Part shown: piece after piece, positions 24,179 to 34,081 of the stretch
Layout of the letters: every line of letters begins with the position of its first letter
How positions within the stretch are numbered: position 1 is the first letter of the stretch
Notes under the pieces: model-generated
Seen by the model: the letters and a program-made list of their open reading frames with translations, nothing else
What the model was told of the DNA's origin: nothing
Databases searched by the model: none
Origin: Ramlibacter sp.
Lineage (GTDB): Bacteria > Pseudomonadota > Gammaproteobacteria > Burkholderiales > Burkholderiaceae_C
Direction: 5' to 3'
NCBI GenBank assembly: GCA_021323335.1
Contig: JAJTCN010000042.1
Location: 1-35,700, forward strand
DNA length: 35,700 nucleotides
Made by a program: the position numbers and the translations under genes

Positions 24179-27100
24179 GCCCGTCGCGTCCCTTCATCCT
24201 GCGGCCGGTCGCCACCGCGCTGCTGATGGTGGCCATCGTCCTCGCCGGGCTGATGGGCCTGAAGTTCCTGCCGCTGTCGGCGCTGCCGCAGGTGGACTAC
24301 CCCACCATCCAGGTGCAGACGCTGTATCCGGGAGCCAGCCCGGAAGTGATGGCGCAGACCGTGACGGCGCCGCTGGAGCGGCAGTTCGGGCAGATGCCGG
24401 GGCTGCAGCGCATGGGATCCACCAGCGCGGCGGGCGTGTCCATCATCACGCTGCAGTTCGGCCTGGGCCTGGCGCTCGACGTTGCCGAGCAGCAGGTGCA
24501 GGCCGCCATCAACGCGGGTGGCTCGCTGCTGCCGGCCGACCTGCCGGCGCCGCCGGTGTATGCCAAGGTCAACCCCGCCGACGCGCCGGTGCTCACGCTG
24601 GCGATCACCTCGCCGACCTTGCCGCTGACGGAGGTGCGCAACATCGCCGACACGCGCCTGGCGCTGAAGATCAGCCAGGTCACCGGCGTCGGGCTGGTCA
24701 CGCTGTCCGGCGGCCAGCGGCCCGCCGTGCGGATCCAGGCGGACGGCCGCGCGCTGGCGTCGCTGGGCCTGACGCTGGACAACGTGCGCACCACCATCGC
24801 CGGCGCCAATGCCAACGCCGCCAAGGGCAGCATCGACGGGCCGACGCGCTCGTACACGATCAATTCCAACGACCAGCTGCTGACCGCCCAGGACTACAGC
24901 AACCTGATCATCTCCTTTCGCAACGGCGCGCCGGTGCGCCTGAGCGAAGTGGCGCAGGTGGTGGAGAGCGCCGAGAACGTCAAGCTCGGCGCCTGGGCCA
25001 ACCTGCAGCCGGCGATCATCCTGAACGTGCAGCGCCAGCCGGGCGCCAACGTCATCGCCACGGTCGACGCCATCAAGCAGCGCCTGCCGGAATTGACGGC
25101 GGGCCTGCCCGGCTCGATCCAGGTCGACGTGCTGTCGGACCGCACCACCGGCATCCGCGCCTCGGTGCACCACGTCGAGATCGAGCTGGTGCTCGCCGTG
25201 CTGCTGGTGGTGCTGGTGATCTTCGCCTTCCTGCACAGCCCGCGGGCGACCGTGATCGCCAGCCTGTCGGTGCCGATCTCGTTGATCGGCGCCTGCGGGG
25301 CGATGTACCTGCTGGGGTACAGCCTGAACAACCTGTCGCTGATGGCGCTGACCATCGCCACCGGCTTCGTGGTGGACGACGCCATCGTGATGATCGAGAA
25401 CATCTCGCGCCACATCGAGGACGGCATCGAGCCGATGCAGGCGGCGCTCAAGGGCGCCAGCGAGATCGGCTTCACCATCATCTCGCTGACGGTGTCGCTG
25501 ATCGCGGTGCTGATCCCGCTGCTGTTCATGGGCGACGTCATCGGCCGGCTGTTCCGCGAGTTCGCGGTGACGCTGGCGATCACCATCCTGATCTCGATGG
25601 TGGTGTCGCTGACGCTGGTGCCGATGATGTCGGCGCGCTGGCTGAAGGCGCACCGGGCGCCCGAGACCGGCTGGGGCGGGAAGATGCAGCGCGGCTTCGA
25701 TCGCGTGATCCACCACTACGACCGCGCGCTGGTCTGGGTGCTGGCCCGCGAGAAGCTGACGCTGCTGGTGGCGCTGGCCACGCTGGTGATCACCGTGCTG
25801 CTGTACATCGCCATCCCCAAGGGCCTGTTCCCGACGCAGAACACCGGCCAGCTGCAGGTGCGGGTGGAGGGCGAGCAGTCCATCTCCTATGCGCGCATGG
25901 CCGCGCTGCAGCAGGACGTGGCGCGGCTGCTGATGGAGGACCCGGCGGTGGACACCATCGCCAGCTTCGTCGGCGTGGACGCGGCCAACAACACCATGCT
26001 GCACACCGGCCGGATGCTGGTGAACCTGAAGTCCGCGCGCGGCGACCTGCAGGAAACGATGGACAACCTGCGCCGGCGCGGTCAGCGGGTGCCCGGCGTG
26101 CGGCTGTTCCTGCAGCCGGTGCAGGACCTCACCATCGAATCGGAAAGCGGGCCCACGCAGTACCGGCTGGCCGTCGAAGGGTCCGACACCGCGACCGTGA
26201 CCGAATGGTCGCAGCGGCTGGTGGAGCGGCTGCGGCAGGAGCGGCGTCTCGCCAACGTCACCACCGACGCGGGCGCCACCGGGGCCGCGATGTTCGTCGA
26301 CGTCGACCGCGACACCGCGGCGCGGCTGGGCATCAGTTCCTCGGCCATCGACGAGGCCCTGTACAGCGCCTTCGGCCAGCGCATCGTCTCGACCATCTTC
26401 ACCGAGACCAACCAGTACCGCGTGGTGCTGGAGGCGAAGCAGGGCGGCGGCGCCGACGCCACGGCGCTCAGCGGCATCCAGCTGCGGGGCAGTTCCGGCG
26501 AGGCCACGCCGCTGACGGCGGTGGCGAAGATCTCGGAGCGGCGCGCGCCGCTGCAGATCACCCACGTGGCCCAGTACCCCGCGGCCACCGTCGGCTTCGA
26601 CACCGCGCCCGGCGTGGCGCTCGGCACCGCGGTCGACGCCATCCGCTCGGTGACGGCGGGCCTCGAGCTGCCGCCCACCGTCAGCATCACCTTCCTCGGC
26701 GCCGCCGGCGCCTACGAGTCCTCGCTGAGCAACCAGCTGTGGCTGATCCTGGCGGCCGTGGTGTGCGTATACATCGTGCTGGGCGTGCTGTACGAGAGCT
26801 ACGTGCACCCGCTGACGATCCTGTCGACGCTGCCGTCGGCCGGCGTGGGAGCGTTGCTGGCGCTGATGCTCACCGGCAATGACCTGGGGGTGATCGGCAT
26901 CATCGGGATCATCCTGCTGATCGGCATCGTCAAGAAGAACGCGATCATGATGATCGACTTCGCGCTGGAGGCCGAGCGGGAGCAGGGCAAGGAGCCGCGC
27001 GAGGCGATCCACCAGGCCGCGCTGCTGCGCTTCCGCCCGATCATCATGACCACCCTGGCCGCCCTGTTCGCCGCCGTGCCGCTGATGCTGGGCTGGGGCG

Positions 27101-27303
27101 AAGGGGCCGAACTGCGGCGTCCGCTGGGCCTGGCGATCTTCGGCGGGCTGATCGTGAGCCAGCTGCTGACGCTGTTCACGACGCCGGTGATCTATTTGGG
27201 GTTCGATCGGTTGGGGCGGCGGTGGCGGAAGGGTCCCCCCTCACCCCGGCCCTCTCCCGCAAGCGGGAGAGGGGGTGAACAGCCTTCGGAGAATCAGGTG
27301 TGA
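24175..27303 (+). CDS. mdtB: RND multidrug efflux transporter MdtB
   Basis: 1042 aa HAE1-family proton-driven pump with 12 membrane helices and two large periplasmic loops. Start [19 protein letters not shown]. The proton-relay Asp pair sits in [21 protein letters not shown] (TM4, about residue 400), and [16 protein letters not shown] lies in TM10. MdtB and MdtC form a heteromeric pump in E. coli, exporting bile salts, novobiocin and similar compounds. The last about 25 residues (from [17 protein letters not shown]) come from a palindromic repeat read through in frame, not from the family. Coupled to mdtC by GTGA. Confidence 0.93.
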   Translation: MSPSRPFILRPVATALLMVAIVLAGLMGLKFLPLSALPQVDYPTIQVQTLYPGASPEVMAQTVTAPLERQFGQMPGLQRMGSTSAAGVSIITLQFGLGLALDVAEQQVQAAINAGGSLLPADLPAPPVYAKVNPADAPVLTLAITSPTLPLTEVRNIADTRLALKISQVTGVGLVTLSGGQRPAVRIQADGRALASLGLTLDNVRTTIAGANANAAKGSIDGPTRSYTINSNDQLLTAQDYSNLIISFRNGAPVRLSEVAQVVESAENVKLGAWANLQPAIILNVQRQPGANVIATVDAIKQRLPELTAGLPGSIQVDVLSDRTTGIRASVHHVEIELVLAVLLVVLVIFAFLHSPRATVIASLSVPISLIGACGAMYLLGYSLNNLSLMALTIATGFVVDDAIVMIENISRHIEDGIEPMQAALKGASEIGFTIISLTVSLIAVLIPLLFMGDVIGRLFREFAVTLAITILISMVVSLTLVPMMSARWLKAHRAPETGWGGKMQRGFDRVIHHYDRALVWVLAREKLTLLVALATLVITVLLYIAIPKGLFPTQNTGQLQVRVEGEQSISYARMAALQQDVARLLMEDPAVDTIASFVGVDAANNTMLHTGRMLVNLKSARGDLQETMDNLRRRGQRVPGVRLFLQPVQDLTIESESGPTQYRLAVEGSDTATVTEWSQRLVERLRQERRLANVTTDAGATGAAMFVDVDRDTAARLGISSSAIDEALYSAFGQRIVSTIFTETNQYRVVLEAKQGGGADATALSGIQLRGSSGEATPLTAVAKISERRAPLQITHVAQYPAATVGFDTAPGVALGTAVDAIRSVTAGLELPPTVSITFLGAAGAYESSLSNQLWLILAAVVCVYIVLGVLYESYVHPLTILSTLPSAGVGALLALMLTGNDLGVIGIIGIILLIGIVKKNAIMMIDFALEAEREQGKEPREAIHQAALLRFRPIIMTTLAALFAAVPLMLGWGEGAELRRPLGLAIFGGLIVSQLLTLFTTPVIYLGFDRLGRRWRKGPPSPRPSPASGRGGEQPSENQV
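27234..27276. repeat. palindromic repeat inside the 3' end of mdtB
   Basis: CCCTCTCCCGC-AA-GCGGGAGAGGG (27250-27273) with flanking CCCCTCACCCCGG. This is the usually intergenic CCCTCACCCC/CTCTCCC palindrome. A related diverged copy lies at 33987-34028. Confidence 0.75.
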
Positions 27304-30300
27304 ACCTCTCCGCCCCCTTCGTCCGCCGCCCGGTCGGCACGGTGCTCCTCACCGTGTGGATCGCGCTGGCCGGGATCGCGGCGTTCTTCGCCTTGCCGGT
27401 CGCTTCGCTGCCGCAGGTGGACTACCCGGTGATCTCGGTGTCGGCCAGCCTGCCGGGCGCCAGCCCGAAGACGATGGCCTCCAGCGTCGCGACGCCGCTG
27501 GAGCGCAGGCTCGCCACGATCGCCGGCGTCAATGAAATCACTTCCAGCAGCAGCACCGGCAGCTCGCGCGTGACGCTGCAGTTCGACCTGAACCGCAACA
27601 TCGACGCCGCCGCCCGCGAGGTGCAGGCCGCCATCAATGCCTCGCGGGCCGACTTGCCGGCCAACCTGCGCAGCAACCCGACCTACCGCAAGGCCAACCC
27701 GTCGGCCGCGCCGGTGATCATCCTGGCGCTGACCTCGCCGACACGCTCGCCGGGCCGGATCTACGACGCGGTGTCCAACATCGTCCAGCAGAAGATCGCG
27801 CAGGTGCCGGGCGTCGGCGACGTCGAGCTCGGCGGCGGCTCGCAACCCGCCGTGCGGGTGGAGCTGATCCCCTTCGCCCTGAACCGGTACGGCATCTCGA
27901 TGGAAGACGTGCGCGCCGCGCTGCAGTCCGGCACCGCCAACCGGCCCAAGGGCGACCTCGCCGTCGACGGCCGGCGGATGCAGATCTACACCGGCACCGG
28001 CATGGCCAACAGCGGCAAGTCGGCCTCCGACTACCGCACCATGGTGGTGGCCTGGCGCGACGGCGCGGCCGTGCGGCTGGCCGACGTGGCCGAGATCAGC
28101 GACGGTGTCGAGAACATCAACACCATGGGCCTGTTCAATGGCAGCCCCGCCGTGATCGTGCTGGTCACGCTGCAGCCGGGCGCCAACGTGATCGCCACCG
28201 TGGACGGCGTGCGGGCGCTGCTGCCCAGCCTGCAGGCGGCGCTGCCCGACGACATCAAGCTGGAGGTCGCCTCCGACCGCACGCACTCCATCCGCGCCTC
28301 GCTGCACGAGGTGGAGCTGACCCTCGGCATCGCCATCCTGCTGGTGGTGCTGGTGGTGAGCGTGTTCCTGCGCAGCGCCCGCGCCACCTTCATCCCCGCG
28401 GTGGCGACCATCGTCTCCCTGCTCGGCACCTTCGCCGTGATGCACCTGCTGGGGTTCTCGCTCAACAACCTGTCGCTGATGGCGCTGACGGTGGCCACGG
28501 GCTTCGTGGTGGACGACGCCATCGTGGTGCTGGAGAACACCTCGCGCCACATCGAGGCCGGCATGGACCGCTTCGAGGCGGCGCTGAAGGGCGCGCGGGA
28601 GGTCAGCTTCACGGTGCTGTCGATCAGCCTCTCGCTGGTGGCCGTGTTCATCCCGCTGCTGTTCATGGGCGGGCAGGTGGGGCGGCTGTTCCGCGAGTTC
28701 GCGGTCACGCTGTCGGCCGCCGTGATGATCTCGCTGCTGATCTCGCTGACCACCACGCCGATGATGTGCGCCTGGCTGCTGCGGCGCGACGCCCACCAGC
28801 GCGCGCCCGGCCGGCTGGCGCGCTGGTCCGAGCAGGCGTTCGGCTGGACGCAGAAGGCCTACGAGGTCAGCCTGGACTGGGCCCTGGCCGCGCGCTGGCT
28901 GGTGATGCTGATCCTGGTGCTGGTGATCGCGCTCAATGCCTTCCTCTTCATCCAGATCCCCAAGGGCTTCTTCCCGCAGCAGGACACCGGGCAGATCAGC
29001 GGCGGCATCCGCGCCGACCAGAGCATCTCGTTCCAGCAGATGCAGGACAAGCTCAAGCAGCTGGTGGAGATCGTCCGCAACGACCCCGCGGTGGAGACCG
29101 TGGTGGCCTTCACCGGCGGCTCGCGGGCCGGCGGCGGCTTCATGTTCGTCAACCTCCAGCGCGGCGACGGCGCCGAGCGCGGGCAGGCCGTCATCGCGCG
29201 CCTGCGCCCGCAGCTGGCCCGCGTCACCGGCGTGACCCTGTTCCTGAACCCGGTGCAGGACCTGCGCATGGGCGGGCGCTCGTCCAACAGCACCTACCAG
29301 TACTCGCTCAAGAGCGACAACGAGGCGGACCTCAAGCTGTGGGCGACGCGGCTGGCCGACGCGATGAAGCAGCAGGACGCGCTGGTCGACGTCGACACCG
29401 ACCAGCAGGAAAACGGGGTCGAGGCCTATGTGCAGGTGGACAAGGAGACGGCGACGCGGCTGGGCATCACCTCGCGCGACATCGACAATGCGCTGTACAA
29501 CGCGTTCGGCCAGCGCCAGGTGGCCACGATCTACGACGAGGTGAACCAGTACCGGGTGATCATGCAGCTGGCGCCGCGCTACATCCGCAGCCCGGAGGCG
29601 CTGAAGGACATCTACGTTCCGGCGCGCAACACCGGTGCGCCGACGGACCTGGCGGCGACGCTGGACCCGTCGACCGCGGCCACCACGGCAACGGCCGCGA
29701 CCTCCGCCAACCTGTCGCTGCGCGACGCCTCCACGGGCTCGGCCGTCAGCGCCACGGCGCGGACGATGGTGCCCCTGTCCGCCATCGCCACCTTCGACCA
29801 GCGGCCCACGGCCACCTCCGTGAACCACCAGGACGCGGAGCTGGCCACCACCATCTCCTACAACCTGGCCGAGGGCGCGACGATGGCGCAGGGGGAGGCG
29901 GCGGTGCGCGCGGCCGAGGCCCAGATCCGCATGCCGATCAACGTGCGCGGCAGCTTCCAGGGCCAGGCGCGGCAGGCGCAGCAGACCAACCAGCAGCAGC
30001 CGCTGCTGATCCTGGCGGCCATCGTGGTGATCTACATCGTGCTGGGCGTGCTGTACGAAAGCCTGGTGCACCCGATCACCGTGCTGTCCACGCTGCCGTC
30101 GGCCGGCGTCGGCGCGGTGCTGGCGCTGCTGGTCTTCCAGATGGAGTTCTCCATCATGGCGCTGATCGGCCTGTTCCTGCTGATCGGCATCGTCAAGAAG
30201 AACGCCATCCTGATCATCGACTTTGCGCTGGACGCGGAGCGCTCGCGCGGCCTGAGCCCCTACGAGGCCGTGCGCGAGGCCTGCCTGCTGCGCTTCCGCC

Positions 30301-30542
30301 CGATCCTGATGACCACGCTGGCCGCCATCCTGGGCGCGCTGCCGCTGGCCGTGGGTTTCGGCGAAGGCGCCGAGCTGCGGCGGCCGCTGGGCATCGCCAT
30401 CATCGGCGGCCTGATCGCCAGCCAGGTGATCACGCTGCTCACCACGCCCGTGGTCTACCTCTTGCTGGACAAGCTGCGCCGGCGCAGCCCCATCGAGCGC
30501 CAGCTCGCCCGCCATGGCGAGGCCGGCGTCCAAACTGCCTGA
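27300..30542 (+). CDS. mdtC: RND multidrug efflux transporter MdtC
   Basis: 1080 aa from GTG 27300. HAE1 pump, paralogous to the preceding gene: [19 protein letters not shown] at TM1, [21 protein letters not shown] with the Asp pair (about residue 400), [18 protein letters not shown]. It is 40-55 residues longer than typical MdtB/MdtC, because residues about 778-820 hold an Ala/Thr/Ser-rich insert ([18 protein letters not shown]) in the second periplasmic domain. It works with MdtB and MdtA. Only 7 bp separate it from the channel gene. Confidence 0.93.
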   Translation: MNLSAPFVRRPVGTVLLTVWIALAGIAAFFALPVASLPQVDYPVISVSASLPGASPKTMASSVATPLERRLATIAGVNEITSSSSTGSSRVTLQFDLNRNIDAAAREVQAAINASRADLPANLRSNPTYRKANPSAAPVIILALTSPTRSPGRIYDAVSNIVQQKIAQVPGVGDVELGGGSQPAVRVELIPFALNRYGISMEDVRAALQSGTANRPKGDLAVDGRRMQIYTGTGMANSGKSASDYRTMVVAWRDGAAVRLADVAEISDGVENINTMGLFNGSPAVIVLVTLQPGANVIATVDGVRALLPSLQAALPDDIKLEVASDRTHSIRASLHEVELTLGIAILLVVLVVSVFLRSARATFIPAVATIVSLLGTFAVMHLLGFSLNNLSLMALTVATGFVVDDAIVVLENTSRHIEAGMDRFEAALKGAREVSFTVLSISLSLVAVFIPLLFMGGQVGRLFREFAVTLSAAVMISLLISLTTTPMMCAWLLRRDAHQRAPGRLARWSEQAFGWTQKAYEVSLDWALAARWLVMLILVLVIALNAFLFIQIPKGFFPQQDTGQISGGIRADQSISFQQMQDKLKQLVEIVRNDPAVETVVAFTGGSRAGGGFMFVNLQRGDGAERGQAVIARLRPQLARVTGVTLFLNPVQDLRMGGRSSNSTYQYSLKSDNEADLKLWATRLADAMKQQDALVDVDTDQQENGVEAYVQVDKETATRLGITSRDIDNALYNAFGQRQVATIYDEVNQYRVIMQLAPRYIRSPEALKDIYVPARNTGAPTDLAATLDPSTAATTATAATSANLSLRDASTGSAVSATARTMVPLSAIATFDQRPTATSVNHQDAELATTISYNLAEGATMAQGEAAVRAAEAQIRMPINVRGSFQGQARQAQQTNQQQPLLILAAIVVIYIVLGVLYESLVHPITVLSTLPSAGVGAVLALLVFQMEFSIMALIGLFLLIGIVKKNAILIIDFALDAERSRGLSPYEAVREACLLRFRPILMTTLAAILGALPLAVGFGEGAELRRPLGIAIIGGLIASQVITLLTTPVVYLLLDKLRRRSPIERQLARHGEAGVQTA

Positions 30543-30549
30543 ACACCGC

Positions 30550-31950
30550 ATGCCCACTCGCCTTCCGCAACGCCTGATCCTGTCCGTGCTGGCCGCCAGC
30601 CTGCTGCTGGGCGGGTGCGCCAACCTCGCGCCGAAGTACGAGGTGCCCGCCGTCGAGACGCCGATCGCCTTCAAGGAGGGCCGCGGCGCCTGGGTGGTCG
30701 CCGCGCCCGCCGACACGCTGCAGCGCGGCCCCTGGTGGGAGCTGTTCGACGACCCGGTGCTCGGCGGCCTGGTGGCGCAGGTCGAAGTGAACAACCAGAA
30801 CGTGGCCGCCGCCGTCGCCGCCTATGCGCAGGCGAGGGCGCTGACGCGCGAGCAGCGGGCCAGCCTGTTCCCGCAGGTCAACCTGAGCGCGGGCGGCAAC
30901 CGCGGCGGCGGCGGCGGCCAGCCGACGGCCCGCACGTACCAGGTCGGCATCGGCGTCGGTTGGGAGCCGGACGTGTTCGGCCGGCTCGGCCTGGCCGTGC
31001 AGGGCGCGCGCAGCGGCGAGCAGGCGGCGCAGGCCGACCTGGCGGCGGCGACGCTGGCCGCGCAGGGCGAACTGGCCACCGCCTATTTCGGCTTGCGCGA
31101 GGCCGACGTGCTGCGCCGCTTGCAGACGGAGACCATCGCCGGATTGCGCCGCGCCCTGCAGATCACGCAGAACCGCTATGCCGCGGGCGTGGTGGCGCGC
31201 ACCGACGTGCTGCAGGCCGAAAGCCAGTTGGCGAATGCCGAGGCCGACCTGCTGACGCTGGAACAGCAGCGGGCCACCTTCGAGCACGCGATCGCGGTGC
31301 TGGTCGGCAAGGCGCCGGCGAACTTCAGCCTGGCGGCGGACCCGAAGTGGACTGTCAGCGTCCCGCTGATCCCGCCGGAGGTGCCGTCCACGCTGCTGCA
31401 GCGCCGGCCCGACATCGCGGCGGCCGAGCGCCGCGTGGAGCAGGCGAACGGGCAGGTCGGCATCCAGCGCGCCGGCTACTTCCCCAGCTTCAACCTGACG
31501 GGATCGCTGGGCCTCAGCGCCGCCAGCATCGGCGAGCTGTTCAGCGGCGCGCTGGTGTGGGCGATCGGCGCGTCGGTGGCGCAGATGCTGTTCGACGGCG
31601 GGCGGGTGGACGCCCGGGTCGACCAGGCGAGGGCGGCTCTGGAGGAAGCGGCGGCGCGCTACCGGCAGACGGTGCTGGCAGCCTTCCAGGAGGTCGAGGA
31701 CCAGCTGGTGGCGCTGCGCATCCTGTCCGAGCAGCAGGTGCTGCGGCTGCAGGCCAGCCGCGCGGCCGACCTGGTGGAGCAGCAGGTGCTGAACCGCTAC
31801 CAGGCGGGCCAGGTGAATTACACCGAGGTGATCACCGCGCAGAGCAACGCGGCGGCGGCGCGGCGCGCGCTGGTGCAGGCGCAGATCGACCGGCAGGTCG
31901 CGGCCGTGGCGCTCATCCAGGCACTGGGGGGTGGGTGGCGGGGGTTGTGA
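30550..31950 (+). CDS. outer-membrane efflux channel lipoprotein, NodT/OprM family
   Basis: 466 aa from ATG 30550. Lipoprotein signal with lipobox LLLGGC (Cys about 20). Two OEP repeats follow: WWELFDDPVLGGLVAQVEVNNQNVAAAVAAYAQARAL and, in the second half, RRPDIAAAERRVEQANGQVGIQRAGYFPSFNLTG. Forms the TolC-like trimeric duct for the MdtABC pump. Last gene of the operon. An in-frame ATG 36 bp upstream lies inside mdtC and is less likely. Confidence 0.92.
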   Translation: MPTRLPQRLILSVLAASLLLGGCANLAPKYEVPAVETPIAFKEGRGAWVVAAPADTLQRGPWWELFDDPVLGGLVAQVEVNNQNVAAAVAAYAQARALTREQRASLFPQVNLSAGGNRGGGGGQPTARTYQVGIGVGWEPDVFGRLGLAVQGARSGEQAAQADLAAATLAAQGELATAYFGLREADVLRRLQTETIAGLRRALQITQNRYAAGVVARTDVLQAESQLANAEADLLTLEQQRATFEHAIAVLVGKAPANFSLAADPKWTVSVPLIPPEVPSTLLQRRPDIAAAERRVEQANGQVGIQRAGYFPSFNLTGSLGLSAASIGELFSGALVWAIGASVAQMLFDGGRVDARVDQARAALEEAAARYRQTVLAAFQEVEDQLVALRILSEQQVLRLQASRAADLVEQQVLNRYQAGQVNYTEVITAQSNAAAARRALVQAQIDRQVAAVALIQALGGGWRGL

Positions 31951-31962
31951 CGGTGTTCGGTA

Positions 31963-31993
31963 CGGCGGGGTCGCTGGCGCGAACCCGCCCTAC
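31963..31993. repeat. dispersed repeat, copy 1 (CGGGGTCGCTGGCGCGAACCCGCC type)
   Basis: The segment ending GCTGGCGCGAACCCGCCCTAC recurs, slightly changed, at 33951-33983 (GCTGGCGCGGAACCCGGCCTAC). Both copies are intergenic. It looks like a short interspersed repeat of this genome. Confidence 0.6.
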
Positions 31994-32017
31994 GACTGCT
32001 ACGCGCTTCATGGGCAT

Positions 32018-32031
32018 TTGACCGGCGTCAA
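32018..32031 (+). promoter_or_regulatory. third Crp/Fnr-type palindrome TTGACCGGCGTCAA
   Basis: Perfect TTGAC-N4-GTCAA with a different centre from the oxc/tct copies. Its midpoint is 40.5 bp before the ATG at 32065. TAAGGT (32053-32058) would be a -10 that starts transcription at the ATG itself, giving a leaderless mRNA with a near class II site. Confidence 0.55.
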
Positions 32032-32064
32032 GTTCGGGTGATGCGGCGGGCGTAAGGTGGCGGC

Positions 32065-32469
32065 ATGGGCAATCTCAAATTCGCCGCAGTGCTGGCCTTG
32101 CTGATTTCCGTGGGCGTGGCCGCCTGGCCGAACGTCACGCAGAAGAGCGTGGTGCAGGGCGTGACCGTCGCGGTGACGCCGGGCAACGTGGCGGCGGACA
32201 GCGGCATGTGGGATTTCGCCGTGGCCTTCAGCAGCAAAGGCCGGCGGCTGGACGACGAGGTGATGGAGAACTTCGTGCTGGTTGGCGACGGCCGCTCCAT
32301 GAAGCCGCTGGCGTGGGAAGGCGAGAAGGCGGGGGGCACGCATCGCGTGGGCGTGCTGAAGTTCATCGCCATCCAGCCGCGGCCGAAGGAGCTGGAGCTG
32401 CGGCTGGTGCGCCCGTCCGAGGCGAAGCCGCGGATGTTCCGGTTCTCGTTCGGGGATTGGGCGGCTTGA
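32065..32469 (+). CDS. small exported or membrane-anchored protein of unknown function
   Basis: 134 aa. N-terminal hydrophobic segment (LKFAAVLALLISVGVAAW, residues 4-21), then a probably all-beta domain rich in V, F and R, without Cys or known motif, ending FSFGDWAA. No Shine-Dalgarno precedes the ATG, which fits a leaderless transcript. The palindrome upstream suggests control by an FNR-like protein. I do not recognise the family. Confidence 0.65.
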   Translation: MGNLKFAAVLALLISVGVAAWPNVTQKSVVQGVTVAVTPGNVAADSGMWDFAVAFSSKGRRLDDEVMENFVLVGDGRSMKPLAWEGEKAGGTHRVGVLKFIAIQPRPKELELRLVRPSEAKPRMFRFSFGDWAA

Positions 32470-32474
32470 TCCGC

Positions 32475-32560
32475 CGTCATTCCCGCGAAGGCGGGAATCA
32501 CAGAGCCTGCCCTCGCGCAGGCGGGGGGCGCCCTGGATCCCCGCCTTCGCGGGGATGACG
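32475..32560. repeat. palindromic repeat (CGTCATTCCCGC family), copy 2, with internal insert
   Basis: Begins CGTCATTCCCGCGAAGGCGG and ends with the mirror CCGCCTTCGCGGGGATGACG, as in copy 1 at 2580-2641. About 24 extra bases with CCTGCCCTCGCGCAGGCGGG lie in the middle. It sits between convergent genes and can act as their shared terminator. Confidence 0.75.
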
Positions 32561-32562
32561 TC

Positions 32563-32850
32563 TCAATTCTTCTCCGGCTCCGTGCCTTGCCCCAGCAGCG
32601 CCAACATCCCCCCCTCCAGCGCCTCCATGTGCCGCGACAGCTGCGGCGTCGACTCCTTGGAGATCTTCATGTAGCCCTTGAAGGTGCGCAGCAGCTGACC
32701 GCGGTCGGGGTGGTGCAGCAGCACCGTGGCCAGCGCGGCCTGCAGCACCTGCACCTGCGCGGCCAGCATCATCTGGTTTTCCACCAGGCCCTGGATGCTC
32801 TGGGTGTGCACCTCGAGCATCTCCTTCAATTCGTTCTCGTCCATGTCCAT
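32563..32850 (-). CDS. small helical protein of unknown function downstream of nth
   Basis: 95 aa from ATG 32850 (GAGG five bases upstream); a GTG at 32865 in frame would add 5 residues. Acidic, Met/Gln/Leu-rich helices (ELKEMLEVHTQSIQGLVENQ, MLAAQVQVLQAALATVLLHH) suggest a coiled-coil oligomer. It starts 48 bp after the nth stop in the same direction, so it may be co-transcribed. Not recognised. Confidence 0.65.
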   Translation of the reverse strand: MDMDENELKEMLEVHTQSIQGLVENQMMLAAQVQVLQAALATVLLHHPDRGQLLRTFKGYMKISKESTPQLSRHMEALEGGMLALLGQGTEPEKN

Positions 32851-32898
32851 GCGGGCCTCGTTCACTTGCTTCAGGCGATTGTGACACCGGGCCGAAGC

Positions 32899-33549
32899 TC
32901 AGGTTCGCAGCGCCGGCGGCGGCGTCTTGGGCTGGTAGTCGCACCAGCGCGCCACCGCGCATTCCCAGCATTTCGGCAGGCGGGCGACGCAGACGTAGCG
33001 GCCATGCAGGATCAGCCAGTGGTGCGCATCGACCAGGTAGTGCTTCGGCACGCGCTGCATCAGCTTGCGCTCCACTTCCACCGGGTCCTTGCCCGGCGCC
33101 AGGCCGGTGCGGTTGCTCACGCGGAACACGTGGGTGTCCACCGCCATCGCCTCCTCGCCGAACGCCACGTTCAGCACCACGTTGGCCGTCTTGCGGCCGA
33201 CGCCGGGCAGCGCCTCCAGTTCTTCCCGGTTGCGCGGCACCCGGCCGCCGTGCCGCTCCATCAGGATGCGGCAGGTCTCCAGCAGGTGCTTGGCCTTCAT
33301 GCGGTACAGGCCGATGGTCTTGATGTATTCCTCCAGCCCGTCCTGTCCCAGCGCCAGGATGGCCTGCGGCGTGTTGGCGACGTGGAAGAGGCGCCGGGTG
33401 GCCTTGTTGACGCCCGCATCGGTGGCCTGCGCCGACAGCAGCACCGCGGCCAGCAGTTCGAAGACCGTGCTGTACTCCAGCTCGCTCACGGGGGAGGGGT
33501 TGGCCGCCTGGAGGGTGGCGAAGAAGGGCTCGATGTCCTGGTCTTTCAC
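32899..33549 (-). CDS. nth: endonuclease III
   Basis: 216 aa from GTG 33549. HhH-GPD DNA glycosylase/AP lyase for oxidised pyrimidines. Helix-hairpin-helix LPGVGRKTANVVL with catalytic Lys about 120, catalytic Asp about 138 in AVDTHVFRV, and the [4Fe-4S] ligands C-x6-C-x2-C-x5-C at about 187, 194, 197 and 203 all fall at the E. coli positions. Divergent from the small cytochrome gene with 39 bp between. Confidence 0.95.
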   Translation of the reverse strand: MKDQDIEPFFATLQAANPSPVSELEYSTVFELLAAVLLSAQATDAGVNKATRRLFHVANTPQAILALGQDGLEEYIKTIGLYRMKAKHLLETCRILMERHGGRVPRNREELEALPGVGRKTANVVLNVAFGEEAMAVDTHVFRVSNRTGLAPGKDPVEVERKLMQRVPKHYLVDAHHWLILHGRYVCVARLPKCWECAVARWCDYQPKTPPPALRT

Positions 33550-33588
33550 GGCGCCGAGTCTAGCGGCCGCCTGCGTTATCGTTGGGTC

Positions 33589-33936
33589 GTGCGCCTGCTC
33601 TCCTCCCTCCTGGTTGCCGCTGCCGGCCTGCAAGCCTGGCCGGCGCCGGGCGCGGCCCCCGAAGACTGGGCGCAGGTGGCGCAGCGCGCCGCCGATGGCG
33701 GCTGCTACAAGTGCCACGGCGAGCCGCCGCGGCGCAACGTGCCGACCTTGCGCGAGATCGCGGCGCGCTACGCCGCGCACCGCGGCCGCCTGGACGCCGC
33801 GACCGAAAAGGCGCTGGTGGACCGGCTCCACCACGGCTCGACGTTCTCCCACATCGCGGCGCATGAGGCCCTGAGCGAAGAGGACGCCGCCAGCTTCATC
33901 CGCTGGCTGGTCGCCGGCGGGCCGGACGCACGATAG
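33589..33936 (+). CDS. small exported one-heme c-type cytochrome without Met ligand
   Basis: 115 aa from GTG 33589. Signal peptide (VRLLSSLLVAAAGLQA, cleavage near AWPAPGAA), then one heme site CYKCH at about residues 39-43. The C-terminal helix LSEEDAASFIRWLVAGG is typical of class I cytochromes. No Met occurs in the mature protein, so the usual distal Met ligand is missing; several His (HHGSTFSHIAAHE) could replace it. Electron partner unknown. Confidence 0.75.
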   Translation: MRLLSSLLVAAAGLQAWPAPGAAPEDWAQVAQRAADGGCYKCHGEPPRRNVPTLREIAARYAAHRGRLDAATEKALVDRLHHGSTFSHIAAHEALSEEDAASFIRWLVAGGPDAR

Positions 33937-33950
33937 ATTTTTGGCTGGAT

Positions 33951-33983
33951 CGCCGGGGTCCGCTGGCGCGGAACCCGGCCTAC
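33951..33983. repeat. dispersed repeat, copy 2 (CGGGGTCCGCTGGCGCGGAACCCGG type)
   Basis: Second copy of the element at 31963-31993, between the cytochrome and the GntR gene. Confidence 0.6.
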
Positions 33984-33986
33984 ATG

Positions 33987-34028
33987 TCTTCCTCCCTCCC
34001 CCTCTGCGGGAGGGTTGGGGTGGGGGCG
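33987..34028. repeat. diverged CCCTCTCCC/GGGTTGGGGTGGGGG palindrome
   Basis: Partial inverted repeat CCCTCCCCCTCTGCGGGAGGG followed by TTGGGGTGGGGG, related to the element read through at the end of mdtB (27234-27276). Directly follows the preceding repeat, so two repeat types are stacked here. Confidence 0.55.
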
Positions 34029-34054
34029 CTCGGCGATGTCGAGATGGTGTTAGG

Positions 34055-34066
34055 ATTGTTGACAAT
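34055..34066. promoter_or_regulatory. GntR (FadR-type) operator ATTGTTGACAAT
   Basis: Perfect palindromic arms ATTGT and ACAAT around TG, 15 bp before the GntR start codon. TTGT-Nx-ACAA is the usual FCD-type GntR site, so autoregulation of the regulator-transporter operon is likely. Confidence 0.6.
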
Positions 34067-34081
34067 CGATCATCGACCCCC

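Noticed and set aside
24175..30542. Recent tandem duplication of one RND gene
   Set aside because: The two pump genes are clearly diverged, and MdtB/MdtC pairs are a normal ancient arrangement.
23503..30794. Very long open frames antisense to the RND pump genes, and similar ones opposite oxc and tctA
   Set aside because: GC-rich codon bias leaves the opposite strand open. Translations are His/Arg/Asp-rich without motifs, and the sense strand encodes clear full-length families.
34058..34071. TTGACAATCGATCA as a fourth Crp/Fnr-type site
   Set aside because: The second half-site does not match GTCAA; the ATTGT/ACAAT palindrome explains the sequence better as a GntR site.
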